A stretch of DNA of 19,790 bases from Candidatus Omnitrophota bacterium (GCA_028717105.1 JAQUOM010000020.1:1-19790); one strand, 5' to 3'; shown: positions 1-7,812, counted from the stretch's first letter. Made by a program: numbers and translations. Notes: generated by a model not told the origin, from the letters alone.

Positions 1-41
1 TGCCTTCCTGCGGCAAGTCAGGGTGGCGGGTGACTTCGTTA

Positions 42-566
42 TTATTCCTGAGGGATATTGATGACCTGGCCCGTATAGATCTTGTCCGGGCTTTTCAGGA
101 CATCCTTATTGGCGTCATAGATAACCTTCCATCGCTTTGATGTCCCGTAAAATTTCTGGGAAATCTTCTGGAGGGTGTCGTTCGGCATAACCGTATAGAC
201 CACCGGCTCTTTGGCGGCGCCATCGGAAACCATCCCGATCTCCGCTACCTCCGCCTCCTGCATCATTCCCTCTTCGCCCTCCGTCGAGATCGGACACTTT
301 TCAAACGCCGGCTTTTTCCCTTTGACTTTTGGCACGCCGGTCCTGCCGATTTCAACCTCGGCAACATAGGTCCTGCGCGTCATCTTCCTGTCTTTCTGCA
401 AATCTCCCTCTTTCGGCGCTCCTGCCAGGTAACCTGCGTTGCCTGACACCAGATTCTGATCTACGCGATCTTTTTCAACCGTATAGGTCCTCACCCTGGC
501 ACAACCTGCGACCGCTGCGAGAGCGAAAACAATGGTCCATACCGCAACCGCACTCTTCTTCATCAT
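42..566 (-). CDS. LysM-domain lipoprotein
   Basis: This 174-residue protein begins with a lipoprotein signal peptide: Lys3-Lys4, a hydrophobic stretch and the lipobox VAGC with Cys22. It is probably exported, lipidated and anchored in a membrane. Residues about 123-174 form one LysM domain (starts YTVMPNDTLQKISQKFYG, ends GQVINIP), a fold that binds peptidoglycan glycan chains. The middle is charged, low in hydrophobicity and unrecognised. The likely role is an envelope protein that holds or senses the cell wall; no catalytic domain is visible. A GGAGG lies three bases before the first ATG and six before the second, so the second of the two adjacent ATGs may be the true start. It follows aspS by 64 bases, and I saw no convincing promoter between them. 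The stop is TAA. The domain call is confident; the exact function is unknown. Confidence 0.85.
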   Translation of the reverse strand: MMKKSAVAVWTIVFALAAVAGCARVRTYTVEKDRVDQNLVSGNAGYLAGAPKEGDLQKDRKMTRRTYVAEVEIGRTGVPKVKGKKPAFEKCPISTEGEEGMMQEAEVAEIGMVSDGAAKEPVVYTVMPNDTLQKISQKFYGTSKRWKVIYDANKDVLKSPDKIYTGQVINIPQE

Positions 567-630
567 CGTCCTCCGATTTAGGTGTGATATGAAAACACTT
601 TAAAAACGACACGCCAAGACCGCCGATGAC

Positions 631-2022
631 CTAGTCAACGGTCCTGATATGCAATTCCTTGAGTTGTTTATTTTCGACATCCGAAGGCGCCTGCGTCAAA
701 GGGCAGACGGCCTTTTGCGTCTTGGGGAATGCGATGATGTCGCGGATGCTTTCCGTTCCGAACAAAATGGAAAGAATCCTGTCGAGCCCAAAGGCAATCC
801 CCCCATGCGGCGGGGCGCCGTACTTGAAGGCCTCCAGCAAAAATCCGAAACGTGCGCCGATCTCCTCATCCGGGATCCTGAGGATCTCAAAAATCCTGCG
901 CTGCAACGCCTGGTCGTGGATCCTGATTGAGCCGCTGGCGATCTCGCTGCCGTTCAACACAAGGTCATAAGACCGGGAACGGACGCGGCTTAAATCGCCG
1001 GCATCCAGAAGCCCGAGGTCATCCGGGTGAGGCGACGTGAACGGATGATGCTCGCTGTCCCATCTCTTTTCTTCGTCATCGTATTTAAACAACGGGAAAT
1101 CAACCACCCAGAGAAAAGAGAATTCACGGGCATTGTCTTTGTTGTGGCGGATATCCGGCTTATCGCTCCCGTATTTTTCTACCGCTTCCCGATAACTCAG
1201 CCGCGGGAACGGAAGGACAAGGTCCACGCCCTTGAGCTCTTTGAGAACACGGGCAAACATGTTTTCAGAGACAGAAAAAATATCCTCTTCTTCGACAAAA
1301 GACATCTCCATATCCATCTGAGTAAATTCCGGCTGCCTGTCGGCGCGCAGGTCTTCATCGCGAAAACACTTGGCGATCTGAAAATAACGATCGAACCCCG
1401 AAACCATCAAAAGCTGTTTGAATAACTGCGGCGACTGCGGCAGGGCAAAAAACTTTCCCGGATTGACGCGGGATGGCACCAGGTAGTCCCGCGCCCCTTC
1501 CGGCGTAGATTTTGTCAGAACGGGGGTCTCCACCTCGATAAAGCCTTCGGCGCTCAGGAAATTGCGCATCAGCTGGTTCAATTGATGGCGGGCTTTCATC
1601 AAACCCAGCATCCTCGGCCGGCGCAGATCCAGATAACGATACGGGAGGCGGACGTCTTCGGACAAAACCAGATCATCCTCGATCTCAAACGGAGGCGTCA
1701 GGGACGGATTCAGAATTTCCAACTCCCGGGCAATAAGCTCGATTTCCCCTGTAGGGATATTCGGATTGATATTGTTCTTGGGTCTTGCATTCACCAACCC
1801 TTTAAGCCGGATGACGAATTCCGAGCGTAGATCCATGGCCACGCGGTGCGCATCCGGCGAATCTTTCGGGCTGAACATCACCTGGGTATATCCATAGCGA
1901 TCACGCAGGTCGATAAAAATGAGTTTCCCGTGGTCACGGCGCCGATGGACCCAGCCGCACAACACCACGACCTGGCCGGCGTGTTCCTTCTTCAATTCTC
2001 CGCATGTATGCGTCCTCAACAT
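631..2022 (-). CDS. aspS: Aspartyl-tRNA synthetase, bacterial type without the GAD domain
   Basis: Class II aminoacyl-tRNA synthetase that charges tRNA with aspartate in the cytoplasm. The N-terminal OB-fold anticodon domain (CGWVHRRRDHG, residues 22-32) is followed by the catalytic core with FRDEDLRADRQPEFTQ (motif 2) and GIAFGLDR (motif 3). At 463 residues it is about 125 shorter than the usual bacterial enzyme (about 590). The GAD insertion domain is missing: GSDKPDIR (285-292) runs after about ten residues straight into LWVVDFPLF, which normally follows GAD. The frame is intact, so this is not a frameshift. The reading frame continues ten codons upstream, but the ATG at 2022 gives the usual start MLRTHTCGEL, has AAGGG five bases before it and overlaps the hisS stop by seven bases, implying translational coupling. 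His31 matches the residue linked to relaxed tRNA choice in non-discriminating AspRS. Confidence 0.95.
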   Translation of the reverse strand: MLRTHTCGELKKEHAGQVVVLCGWVHRRRDHGKLIFIDLRDRYGYTQVMFSPKDSPDAHRVAMDLRSEFVIRLKGLVNARPKNNINPNIPTGEIELIARELEILNPSLTPPFEIEDDLVLSEDVRLPYRYLDLRRPRMLGLMKARHQLNQLMRNFLSAEGFIEVETPVLTKSTPEGARDYLVPSRVNPGKFFALPQSPQLFKQLLMVSGFDRYFQIAKCFRDEDLRADRQPEFTQMDMEMSFVEEEDIFSVSENMFARVLKELKGVDLVLPFPRLSYREAVEKYGSDKPDIRHNKDNAREFSFLWVVDFPLFKYDDEEKRWDSEHHPFTSPHPDDLGLLDAGDLSRVRSRSYDLVLNGSEIASGSIRIHDQALQRRIFEILRIPDEEIGARFGFLLEAFKYGAPPHGGIAFGLDRILSILFGTESIRDIIAFPKTQKAVCPLTQAPSDVENKQLKELHIRTVD

Positions 2023-3275
2023 ATCAGTCCCTTTACCCTGTCCGTGAGACAATCCAAAGAAACTTCCTCCTGGGTGCCTTTCCTCATATCCTTCAGAACG
2101 GCGACGCCCTTGGCCAATTCGTTATCCCCTACAATCACGCAAACTTTTGCCTTCATCCCGTCAGCTTTCCTCAAGCCTGACTTCAGCGAGCCGTCTCCAT
2201 AATCCATATCTGCTGCCACCCCTGCCAGGCGCAAACTATTCAACAGCTCCAGACACTTCCCCCTGGCCGCATCCCCCAGTCCGATCGCATAACAATCCAA
2301 AGGCCCGGCGCAGGAAACACCCGTATCCGTTACGCCTTTAGCCAATAAAAGGCGTTCCATCCCCAAAGCAAAGCCGACGGCCCCCTTCTCAGGCCCTCCC
2401 AGCTCTGCGACAAGATTATCATAACGCCCACCCGCTCCCAAAGCATCCTGAGCGCCCAAACCAGGATGTTTGATCTCGAAGACGGTCCGCGTATAATAGT
2501 CCAATCCGCGCACAAGCAGAGGGTCGACCTTGAAAGAAACTCCGAAACGCCCCAGAGACGCCTTGACCGCTTCAAAATGCCGCAGACATTCCTGGCACAC
2601 GTGCCCCGTGCCGATCGATAACGCCGCGACATGTTCACGGCATTGCGTATTCTTGCAATCCAGGACGCGAAAAACATTGCGCTCCATACGGGCCTGGCAA
2701 TCTTCGCAAAATAATTGTTTTTTCGGAAGAAGCAATTCCTTCAAATGGATCGTCAGTCTCTTTTTATCATGCGCGCAACCCAACGTATTGACCACGACCT
2801 CAAATCCGTCGATCCCGGTATCTTTAAGGATATGAACGGCCAGCCGCACGGCTTCCGCATCCAGGCAGGGGCTATAAGAACCGATGACCTCGCATCCGAT
2901 GTGGTGAAATTGGCGCAGACGGCCCTTTTGCGGCCTCTCGGCCCGAAACATGGGACCGAGATAAAACCACTTCGTGATCTGGGAGGAATGATAAATGCCG
3001 TGCTCAATATAAGCCCGGATGATGGCCGCTGTCGCCTCCGGCCGCAAAACGAAAGCATCCGTATCTTTCTTGATCTGAAACATCTGTTTCTGGACAATGT
3101 CGGACAGATCGCCCAGGGAACGCAAAAAAAGCCCTGTTTCTTCGATCACGGGGGTCCGGACTTCCTGGAAGGCATACAGGGAAAAAATACGCCGCGCCTG
3201 CCCTTCTACGACCTGCCAGAGAGATGTTTCTGGCGGCAGGACATCTTTTGTACCGCGTGGAGATTTGAACGGCAT
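2016..3275 (-). CDS. hisS: Histidyl-tRNA synthetase
   Basis: Class II synthetase that charges tRNA-His in the cytoplasm. The 419 residues match the family length. The start region SPRGTKDVLPPE is typical of HisRS. LRPEATAAIIRAYIEHG and FYLGPMFRAERPQKGR (motif 2), the histidine-binding LVRGLDYYTRTVFEI and GAGGRYDNL are all present. A cysteine-rich patch (CEDC, then CKNTQC and CQEC) resembles the insertion found in many bacterial HisRS. The C-terminal part is the anticodon-binding alpha/beta domain. I see no clear Shine-Dalgarno before the ATG; the start is chosen from family alignment. An intrinsic terminator 64 bases upstream separates it from the cold-shock gene, so it probably has its own promoter in that short gap. 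aspS overlaps its stop codon, a common bacterial pairing. Confidence 0.97.
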   Translation of the reverse strand: MPFKSPRGTKDVLPPETSLWQVVEGQARRIFSLYAFQEVRTPVIEETGLFLRSLGDLSDIVQKQMFQIKKDTDAFVLRPEATAAIIRAYIEHGIYHSSQITKWFYLGPMFRAERPQKGRLRQFHHIGCEVIGSYSPCLDAEAVRLAVHILKDTGIDGFEVVVNTLGCAHDKKRLTIHLKELLLPKKQLFCEDCQARMERNVFRVLDCKNTQCREHVAALSIGTGHVCQECLRHFEAVKASLGRFGVSFKVDPLLVRGLDYYTRTVFEIKHPGLGAQDALGAGGRYDNLVAELGGPEKGAVGFALGMERLLLAKGVTDTGVSCAGPLDCYAIGLGDAARGKCLELLNSLRLAGVAADMDYGDGSLKSGLRKADGMKAKVCVIVGDNELAKGVAVLKDMRKGTQEEVSLDCLTDRVKGLIC

Positions 3276-3338
3276 GGGATAGATGAACGTTTGGTGGCCC
3301 CGATGAGAGGAACTTACTTCTTTGCCGGGGACATGCTC

Positions 3339-3369
3339 AAAAAGGCGGGTAAAACGCTCCCGCCTTTTT
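3339..3369 (-). terminator. Intrinsic terminator after the cold-shock gene
   Basis: A perfect hairpin: GGCGGG (3344-3349) pairs with CCCGCC (3359-3364) around a nine-base loop, flanked by five A and five T. Read on the minus strand it gives a GC stem followed by TTTTT, a textbook rho-independent terminator 19 bases after the cold-shock stop codon. It is symmetrical and would also work on the plus strand. It separates csp from hisS. Confidence 0.88.
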
Positions 3370-3387
3370 ATGAAAGCTTATGATCGA

Positions 3388-3591
3388 TTATACGATCACG
3401 ACGTCTTTGGCCTGAGGTCCTTTTTCTCCCTGGACGATCTCAAACTGAACCTTCTGCCCTTCTTCTAAAGTCTTGTATCCGTCGCTTTTGATCGCTGAAA
3501 AATGAACAAAAACATCCTGCCCGTCTTCGCATTCGATAAAACCATACCCCTTAGGAGCCGAAAACCACTTCACCTTACCTACCTGAGCCAT
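3388..3591 (-). CDS. Cold-shock domain protein (CspA family)
   Basis: A 67-residue single cold-shock domain, a five-stranded OB-fold that binds single-stranded RNA and DNA and acts as an RNA chaperone. GKVKWFSAPKGYGFIE holds RNP1 (KGYGFIE) and DVFVHFSAI is RNP2; QVQFE-like and GPQAKDV endings are typical. The frame is open ten codons further upstream, but the ATG at 3591 has GAGG six bases before it and gives the family-standard start MAQVGKVKWF. It stands alone: a word-repeat dyad lies upstream, between it and the HU gene, and a strong terminator follows. Its 5' leader appears short, unlike the long thermosensing leader of E. coli cspA. Which paralogue it is cannot be told from this window. 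Confidence 0.95.
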   Translation of the reverse strand: MAQVGKVKWFSAPKGYGFIECEDGQDVFVHFSAIKSDGYKTLEEGQKVQFEIVQGEKGPQAKDVVIV

Positions 3592-3610
3592 TGTAAACCT
3601 CGCATGATTG

Positions 3611-3758
3611 ATAAATGTCAAATTCCTAATGCCTAATGCCGAATAAATTTCTAAATCTGAATGCCTGATGGACGAAAATTTTTTTCATTATTTAGGCTTG
3701 GAAATTAGACATTTATTCGTCATTCGAACTGATGCATTCGTCATTTCTTGCAAATGAC
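3611..3758. repeat. Word-repeat inverted-repeat element in the hup-csp spacer
   Basis: AT-rich spacer with nested dyads. ATAAATGTC (3611-3619) pairs with GACATTTAT (3708-3716), and the match continues imperfectly to about 26 bases per arm (3611-3636 with 3692-3716). Short words recur: AATGCC three times, and ATTCGTCATT at 3715-3724 and 3736-3745. A perfect hairpin, GTCATTT/AAATGAC with a five-base loop (3740-3758), ends at the HU stop codon. On the minus strand no U-run follows it, so it is not a standard terminator. No coding potential is seen. Confidence 0.7.
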
Positions 3759-4030
3759 TATTTAATAAGCTTTTTCATCTCCAGCCCGGATTTGAATACG
3801 ACGACCTTCCTGGCGGGAACCGGGACAACCTGCCCTGTCCTGGGATTTCTTCCTGTGCGGCTGCGTCTTTCTTTCAGCTTGAAAACACCAAAGTTACGCA
3901 GCTCGACTTTTTCTCCGCGGACGAGGCTCGCGATAATATGATCAAAGGTTTTTTGCACAACCTTTTTTACATCAATCTGTTTGATGCCCGTCTCATCGGC
4001 GATCTTTAGAACGATGTCCTTTTTCGTCAT
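3758..4030 (-). CDS. hup: HU-family DNA-binding protein
   Basis: A 90-residue nucleoid protein of the HU/IHF family, exactly the usual length. MTKKDIVLKIADETG starts the helical dimerisation part. VELRNFGVFKLKERRSRTGRNPRTG covers the beta saddle and the DNA-intercalating arm with the RxGRNPxTG signature (written here as separate landmarks: RNFGVF, RTGRNPRTG). FKSGLEMKKLI closes the C-terminal helix. GTG codons occur upstream in frame, but the ATG at 4030 lies nine bases after a strong AGGAGG and gives the canonical length. It is probably monocistronic: a hairpin ending dnaE lies upstream and a repeat element downstream. HU compacts and bends DNA, likely as a homodimer. HU cannot be separated from IHF with certainty, but the sequence looks more HU-like. 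Confidence 0.94.
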   Translation of the reverse strand: MTKKDIVLKIADETGIKQIDVKKVVQKTFDHIIASLVRGEKVELRNFGVFKLKERRSRTGRNPRTGQVVPVPARKVVVFKSGLEMKKLIK

Positions 4031-4082
4031 GGTCACCACCCTCCTTTTTTCTTAGCACCCAAGCGGTGAAGAAAATTCTCTA

Positions 4083-4112
4083 TTTATATCCGCCGTCGCA
4101 TCCCTTTTTAAA
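4083..4112 (-). promoter_or_regulatory. Possible sigma70 promoter for hup
   Basis: On the minus strand, TATAAA (4083-4088) is preceded after 18 bases by TTTAAA (4107-4112). The -10 is good and the -35 is weak. It lies about 50 bases before the HU start, in a spacer where a promoter is expected. Confidence 0.35.
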
Positions 4113-4175
4113 TCAATGCCATAGCTCTGGCGGATGTCATTTGAGGACCATAAAACTGCCTGTATTGAAGCGGAT

Positions 4176-4201
4176 AACCCGCCGGAAAATTACGGCGGGT
4201 T
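4176..4201 (-). terminator. Hairpin after dnaE, probable terminator
   Basis: A perfect nine-base stem, AACCCGCCG (4176-4184) with CGGCGGGTT (4193-4201), closes an eight-base loop. It lies 53 bases after the dnaE stop codon. The run after the stem on the minus strand is only TTAT, so it is a weak intrinsic terminator or a 3'-end stabiliser. The rest of the 4031-4254 spacer holds the HU ribosome site and possible promoter; I see no gene. Confidence 0.55.
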
Positions 4202-4254
4202 CGTTCGAATGACGGTTATTCCCAGTCTTTCATAAGTAAAGTACCACGAAAGAG

Positions 4255-7200
4255 TTACATCGTCAACTGAAATCTTTGTGCGCCAATGAGTTCCTCAATA
4301 TCGTTGAACAACTCCGGCCGCGGTTGGACAAAAAGATCCCGGGCAACAAGAATCCGCAGCTTTTTATCCTTTTCGGCGTCCATATGGAGATACACCGGTG
4401 TATTTCCAGGAGAAAGCGAAAGCTTGTCTTTCAGCGCCTGAAGAATATTTTCCTTAAGGCCTGCCAAATCGATAGATATGGAAGAAATCATCCGGTAAGA
4501 CTCTTCAATCGGCATCACGTCCCCGGCCAAGATCTTAGGCATTTCCTCCCGGAGCGAAAGCCGCCCCTTGATCAAAACGACGTTGTTGGCAATAAGGTGG
4601 CGATAAACCTGTTTATAGGTATTCGGAAACACAAGAACCTCGAGAACGCCCGTCAGGTCTTCTACCCTTAAAATGGCCATCTTCTCTGCTTTTTGACGGG
4701 TTGTCGTAATCTTGATCTTGTTGATCAGGCCGACGATAGCGACATCCTGTCCGTCCGAAAGCTCCGATAACTTGGAGATCGAGCGGGAAGAAAAACGCTC
4801 CAAAAGATGCTCGTATCTGACCAGGGGATGGCCGCTGACATAAAACCCCAGGATATCCTTCTCAAAGGACAGCAATTGCAGTTCTGGCCACTCCTTAATC
4901 TCGGGGACATTGACCTGGAACCGCTTAAAACCGGCATCCGAAGAAACATCCGTATCGAAAAAAGAGAGCTGGCCCGAAGACCGGTCCTTATGGGCTTTCG
5001 CCGAATAATCCAGGCACTCCTGCAGGACGCTCATCATCTGGCTGCGCTTCAGCTTAAAAGCATCCATAGCCCCGCATTTGATCAGGCTTTCAATCACTTT
5101 GCGGTTGACGAGCCTTAAATCCACGCGTTGACAGAGATCCTCCAAAGAAGCAAACGCGCCGCTGTTCTGCCTGGCTTCCACGATGGAATCGATCGCGCCT
5201 TTCCCGACATTTTTAACAGCCAAAAGGCCGAAACGGATACTTGTCTCGTTCTCAACCGTGAATTTTGAAAAGCTTTCGTTGACGGTCGGATTCAAAACGG
5301 TGATCCCCATGCGGCCGGCTTCCCGGACATATTCAACGACTTTGTCCGTATTTTCTTTCTCGCTTGTCAGAAGCGCCGTCATGAACTCAACAGGATAATT
5401 AGCCTTCAGGTAAGCCGTGCGATAAGAAATGAGCGCGTAGGCCGCGGAGTGACTCCTGTTAAAACCGTAGCCGGAGAAATAATCGATCAGGTCGAACACT
5501 TTAGTCGCGATCCGCTTGTCGATTTTGTTTTTAACACAGCCCTCGAGAAACAAGTGCCTCTGTTTGTCCATTTCTTCGGGGATCTTTTTGGCCATGGCGC
5601 GACGCAGCAAATCCGCCTGCGCCATACTGAAACCGGCGAGGGCCGACGCGATCTGCATGACCTGCTCCTGATAAACCATGATCCCGTAAGTATCCTTCAG
5701 GATGCCTTCCATCTTCGGGTGGTCGTAAACAATGGGTTTGAGGCCGTGTTTGCGCTGGATAAAATCATCGAGCATGCCGGACCCGATCGGGCCCGGCCTA
5801 TAGAGAGCCAGCAGCGCGATCAAATCCTCAAAAAACGAAGGATTCAGTTTCCTCAGCAGATCGCGCATCCCCGCGCTTTCAAGCTGAAAAACACCGATAG
5901 TCTGCGCGGCTGTCAGAAGCTCAAAGGTCTTTTTGTCCTCCAGGGAGATCGCATCGATGTCGATATCGATATTTTTTGTCCTTTTGATGATCTTCAAAGC
6001 TTCGGCGATGACGGTCAAGGTGCGCAGGCCCAGAAAATCCATCTTCAGAAGACCGATCTTTTCTAACGCCTTCATGGAAAACCCCGACGTCACCTGGTCC
6101 TCATCGAGTTTGCAAAGAGGCATATAGGTATCCAGGGGCTTGTCCCCGATCACGACGCCTGCGGCATGGACCGAAGCGTGACGCGACAACCCCTCCAGGT
6201 CCTTGGCCGTATCGATCAGCTTGCGCACCTCGGCGTTGTTCTCATAAAGGCTCTTGAGTTCGTCCGTCTTGAGGGCGTCTTCCAAAGTGATCCCCAATTC
6301 GGGAGGCACAAGCTTGGCGATCTTGTCCACGTCGGCATAAGGAACCCCCATCACGCGGCCCACGTCGCGGATAACCGCGCGCGCCAGCATCGTCCCGAAC
6401 GTAATGATCTGCGCGACATTCTCCTTGCCGTATTTCTGGTTGACGTAATCAATGACCTCCTGGCGTCGTTCGAAACAAAAATCGATATCGATATCCGGCA
6501 AACCCACGCGTTCAGGGTTTAAAAATCTTTCAAACAGCAGCTTGTATCTTAACGGATCAAGTTCCGTGATCCCCAAAAGATAGCTCACCAGGCTTCCGGC
6601 GGCCGATCCGCGGCCCGGCCCGACGGGAATCCCCCTGCCTTTAGCGTAATTGATAAAATCCCAGACGATAAGAAAATAACTGACAAAACCCATCTGGGAG
6701 ATCGTCTTGAGCTCGTGCTCGAGCCTCTGCCTGATTTCGCCGGTAATTTTATTGTCATAGCGCCGGACCAATCCCTGGTCGCAAAGCTCCCTCAAATAAG
6801 CCTCGCCCGTCCTGCCTTGAGGCGGTGTGTATTGCGGCAGATGAGGCTTTCCGAACTCCAGAACGAGATTGCACCGGTTGGCGATCTCGATCGTATTACG
6901 GATAGCCTCGGGGCAATAGGCAAACAGCTCCTTCATCTCCTGCGGGCTTTTAAAATAAAACTCCTGAGTCTGGAACCGCATGCGATGAGGATCGTCCAGG
7001 GTCGTCTGGGTCTGAATACACAGAAGCGCCTCGTGGGATTGCGCGCTCTGCTTGTTGAGGTAATGGACGTCATTGGTGGCGATGACGGGCAGATTGAGTT
7101 CCTTGGCGATCTTCAGCAGCCCCTGGTTGACGACGGTCTGCTCGGGGATAAAATTCTCCTGGAGCTCCAGGTAAAAATTATCTTTTCCGAAAATGCAGGA

Positions 7201-7692
7201 GAATTCATCCGCAGCCTTGATGGCGTCGTTCAAACGGTCAGCGGTGATGAGGCAGGCGAGTTCGCCCTTCAGGCAGGCGCTGGAACCGATCAGGCCGCGT
7301 GAATATTGCGCCAGGATCTCCTTATCGATGCGCGGGCGGTAATAATAACCTTCGATGTATCCCATGGAAACGAGCTTGGAGAGGTTCCTGAACCCCTCTT
7401 CATCCCTCGCCAGAAGGATAAAATGGTTCGAACCTTCGCTTAAAGACTCGGATCTGTCAAAACGGCCCTTTTGGGCGATGTAAACCTCGCAGCCGATCAA
7501 AGGCTTGATGCCCTGCTTCTGGGCCTCGACATAAAAATCGATGGCCCCGAACATATTGCCGTGGTCTGTCATGGCAATGGCGGGCATCTTAAACTCAATG
7601 GCCTTGGCGATTAATTCTTTAATACGGCAGGCGCCGTCTAAGAGGCTGAATTGCGTGTGGAGATGAAGATGAACAAAATCGGAATGAGACAT
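4255..7692 (-). CDS. dnaE: DNA polymerase III alpha subunit (DnaE)
   Basis: Replicative C-family polymerase of 1145 residues, full length for DnaE1, catalysing chromosomal DNA synthesis. The PHP domain comes first (HLHLHTQFSLLDG, then AMTDHGNMFGA, GCEVYIA, ATNDVHYL) and keeps the histidines and acidic residues that bind metals, unlike E. coli DnaE. The palm carries GRGSAAGSLVSYLLG and PDIDIDF with catalytic Asp400 and Asp402; the third Asp is in LLKMDFLGLRTLT. SRHASVHAAGVVI and GYGFNRSHSAAYA are further family signatures. Helix-hairpin-helix and OB-fold regions follow (VAIVGLINKIKITTT). The start ATG gives the standard MSHSDFVHLHLHT, though its ribosome site is weak. It follows guaA after a spacer occupied by a hairpin repeat, so co-transcription with guaA is uncertain. 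Confidence 0.97.
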   Translation of the reverse strand: MSHSDFVHLHLHTQFSLLDGACRIKELIAKAIEFKMPAIAMTDHGNMFGAIDFYVEAQKQGIKPLIGCEVYIAQKGRFDRSESLSEGSNHFILLARDEEGFRNLSKLVSMGYIEGYYYRPRIDKEILAQYSRGLIGSSACLKGELACLITADRLNDAIKAADEFSCIFGKDNFYLELQENFIPEQTVVNQGLLKIAKELNLPVIATNDVHYLNKQSAQSHEALLCIQTQTTLDDPHRMRFQTQEFYFKSPQEMKELFAYCPEAIRNTIEIANRCNLVLEFGKPHLPQYTPPQGRTGEAYLRELCDQGLVRRYDNKITGEIRQRLEHELKTISQMGFVSYFLIVWDFINYAKGRGIPVGPGRGSAAGSLVSYLLGITELDPLRYKLLFERFLNPERVGLPDIDIDFCFERRQEVIDYVNQKYGKENVAQIITFGTMLARAVIRDVGRVMGVPYADVDKIAKLVPPELGITLEDALKTDELKSLYENNAEVRKLIDTAKDLEGLSRHASVHAAGVVIGDKPLDTYMPLCKLDEDQVTSGFSMKALEKIGLLKMDFLGLRTLTVIAEALKIIKRTKNIDIDIDAISLEDKKTFELLTAAQTIGVFQLESAGMRDLLRKLNPSFFEDLIALLALYRPGPIGSGMLDDFIQRKHGLKPIVYDHPKMEGILKDTYGIMVYQEQVMQIASALAGFSMAQADLLRRAMAKKIPEEMDKQRHLFLEGCVKNKIDKRIATKVFDLIDYFSGYGFNRSHSAAYALISYRTAYLKANYPVEFMTALLTSEKENTDKVVEYVREAGRMGITVLNPTVNESFSKFTVENETSIRFGLLAVKNVGKGAIDSIVEARQNSGAFASLEDLCQRVDLRLVNRKVIESLIKCGAMDAFKLKRSQMMSVLQECLDYSAKAHKDRSSGQLSFFDTDVSSDAGFKRFQVNVPEIKEWPELQLLSFEKDILGFYVSGHPLVRYEHLLERFSSRSISKLSELSDGQDVAIVGLINKIKITTTRQKAEKMAILRVEDLTGVLEVLVFPNTYKQVYRHLIANNVVLIKGRLSLREEMPKILAGDVMPIEESYRMISSISIDLAGLKENILQALKDKLSLSPGNTPVYLHMDAEKDKKLRILVARDLFVQPRPELFNDIEELIGAQRFQLTM

Positions 7693-7739
7693 AACGAGGA
7701 TTCTTCCGAAGCCCTATTTGCGCACAGGACTTCACCGTA

Positions 7740-7811
7740 TTAGCTCATAGCTCATGGCTCCTAGCAAAAACATCGACTCCGATTTCCTATGAGCTAACAG
7801 CTATGAGCTGA
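7740..7811. repeat. Hairpin of AGCTCAT words between guaA and dnaE
   Basis: Arms 7740-7764 and 7787-7811 pair at 20 of 25 positions, including an unbroken AGCTCATAGCT. Within the arms the word AGCTCAT or its variants recurs. The 22-base loop contains a small second stem, ATCG/CGAT. The element starts two bases after the guaA stop. No U-run follows on either strand, so it is not a standard intrinsic terminator. The remaining 47 bases to dnaE show no clear promoter. Confidence 0.75.
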
Positions 7812-7812
7812 A

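Noticed and set aside
1100..1175. Frameshift or damaged gene in aspS
   Set aside because: The frame is continuous and conserved landmarks lie on both sides in phase, so the missing domain is a clean absence rather than a break.
3311..3340. Promoter for hisS (TTGAGC, 18 bases, TAAGTT)
   Set aside because: Position is right, but the -10 matches only three of six bases; not strong enough to annotate.
2715..3383. Plus-strand reading frame (222 codons) opposite hisS
   Set aside because: Antisense to hisS and extends over the terminator; no domain is recognised.
3276..3387. T-box or other tRNA-sensing leader before hisS
   Set aside because: The gap holds only the csp terminator and about 60 bases with no T-box motif or antiterminator fold.
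3616..3621. TTGACA on the minus strand before csp as a -35 box
   Set aside because: A -10 at the right distance would fall on the ribosome site and start codon.
3600..3760. CRISPR array in the hup-csp spacer
   Set aside because: Repeated words are short, irregular and inverted; no regular repeat-spacer pattern and no cas genes.
6715..7302. Plus-strand reading frame (195 codons) opposite dnaE
   Set aside because: Antisense to the conserved PHP and polymerase region; a shadow of dnaE codon use.
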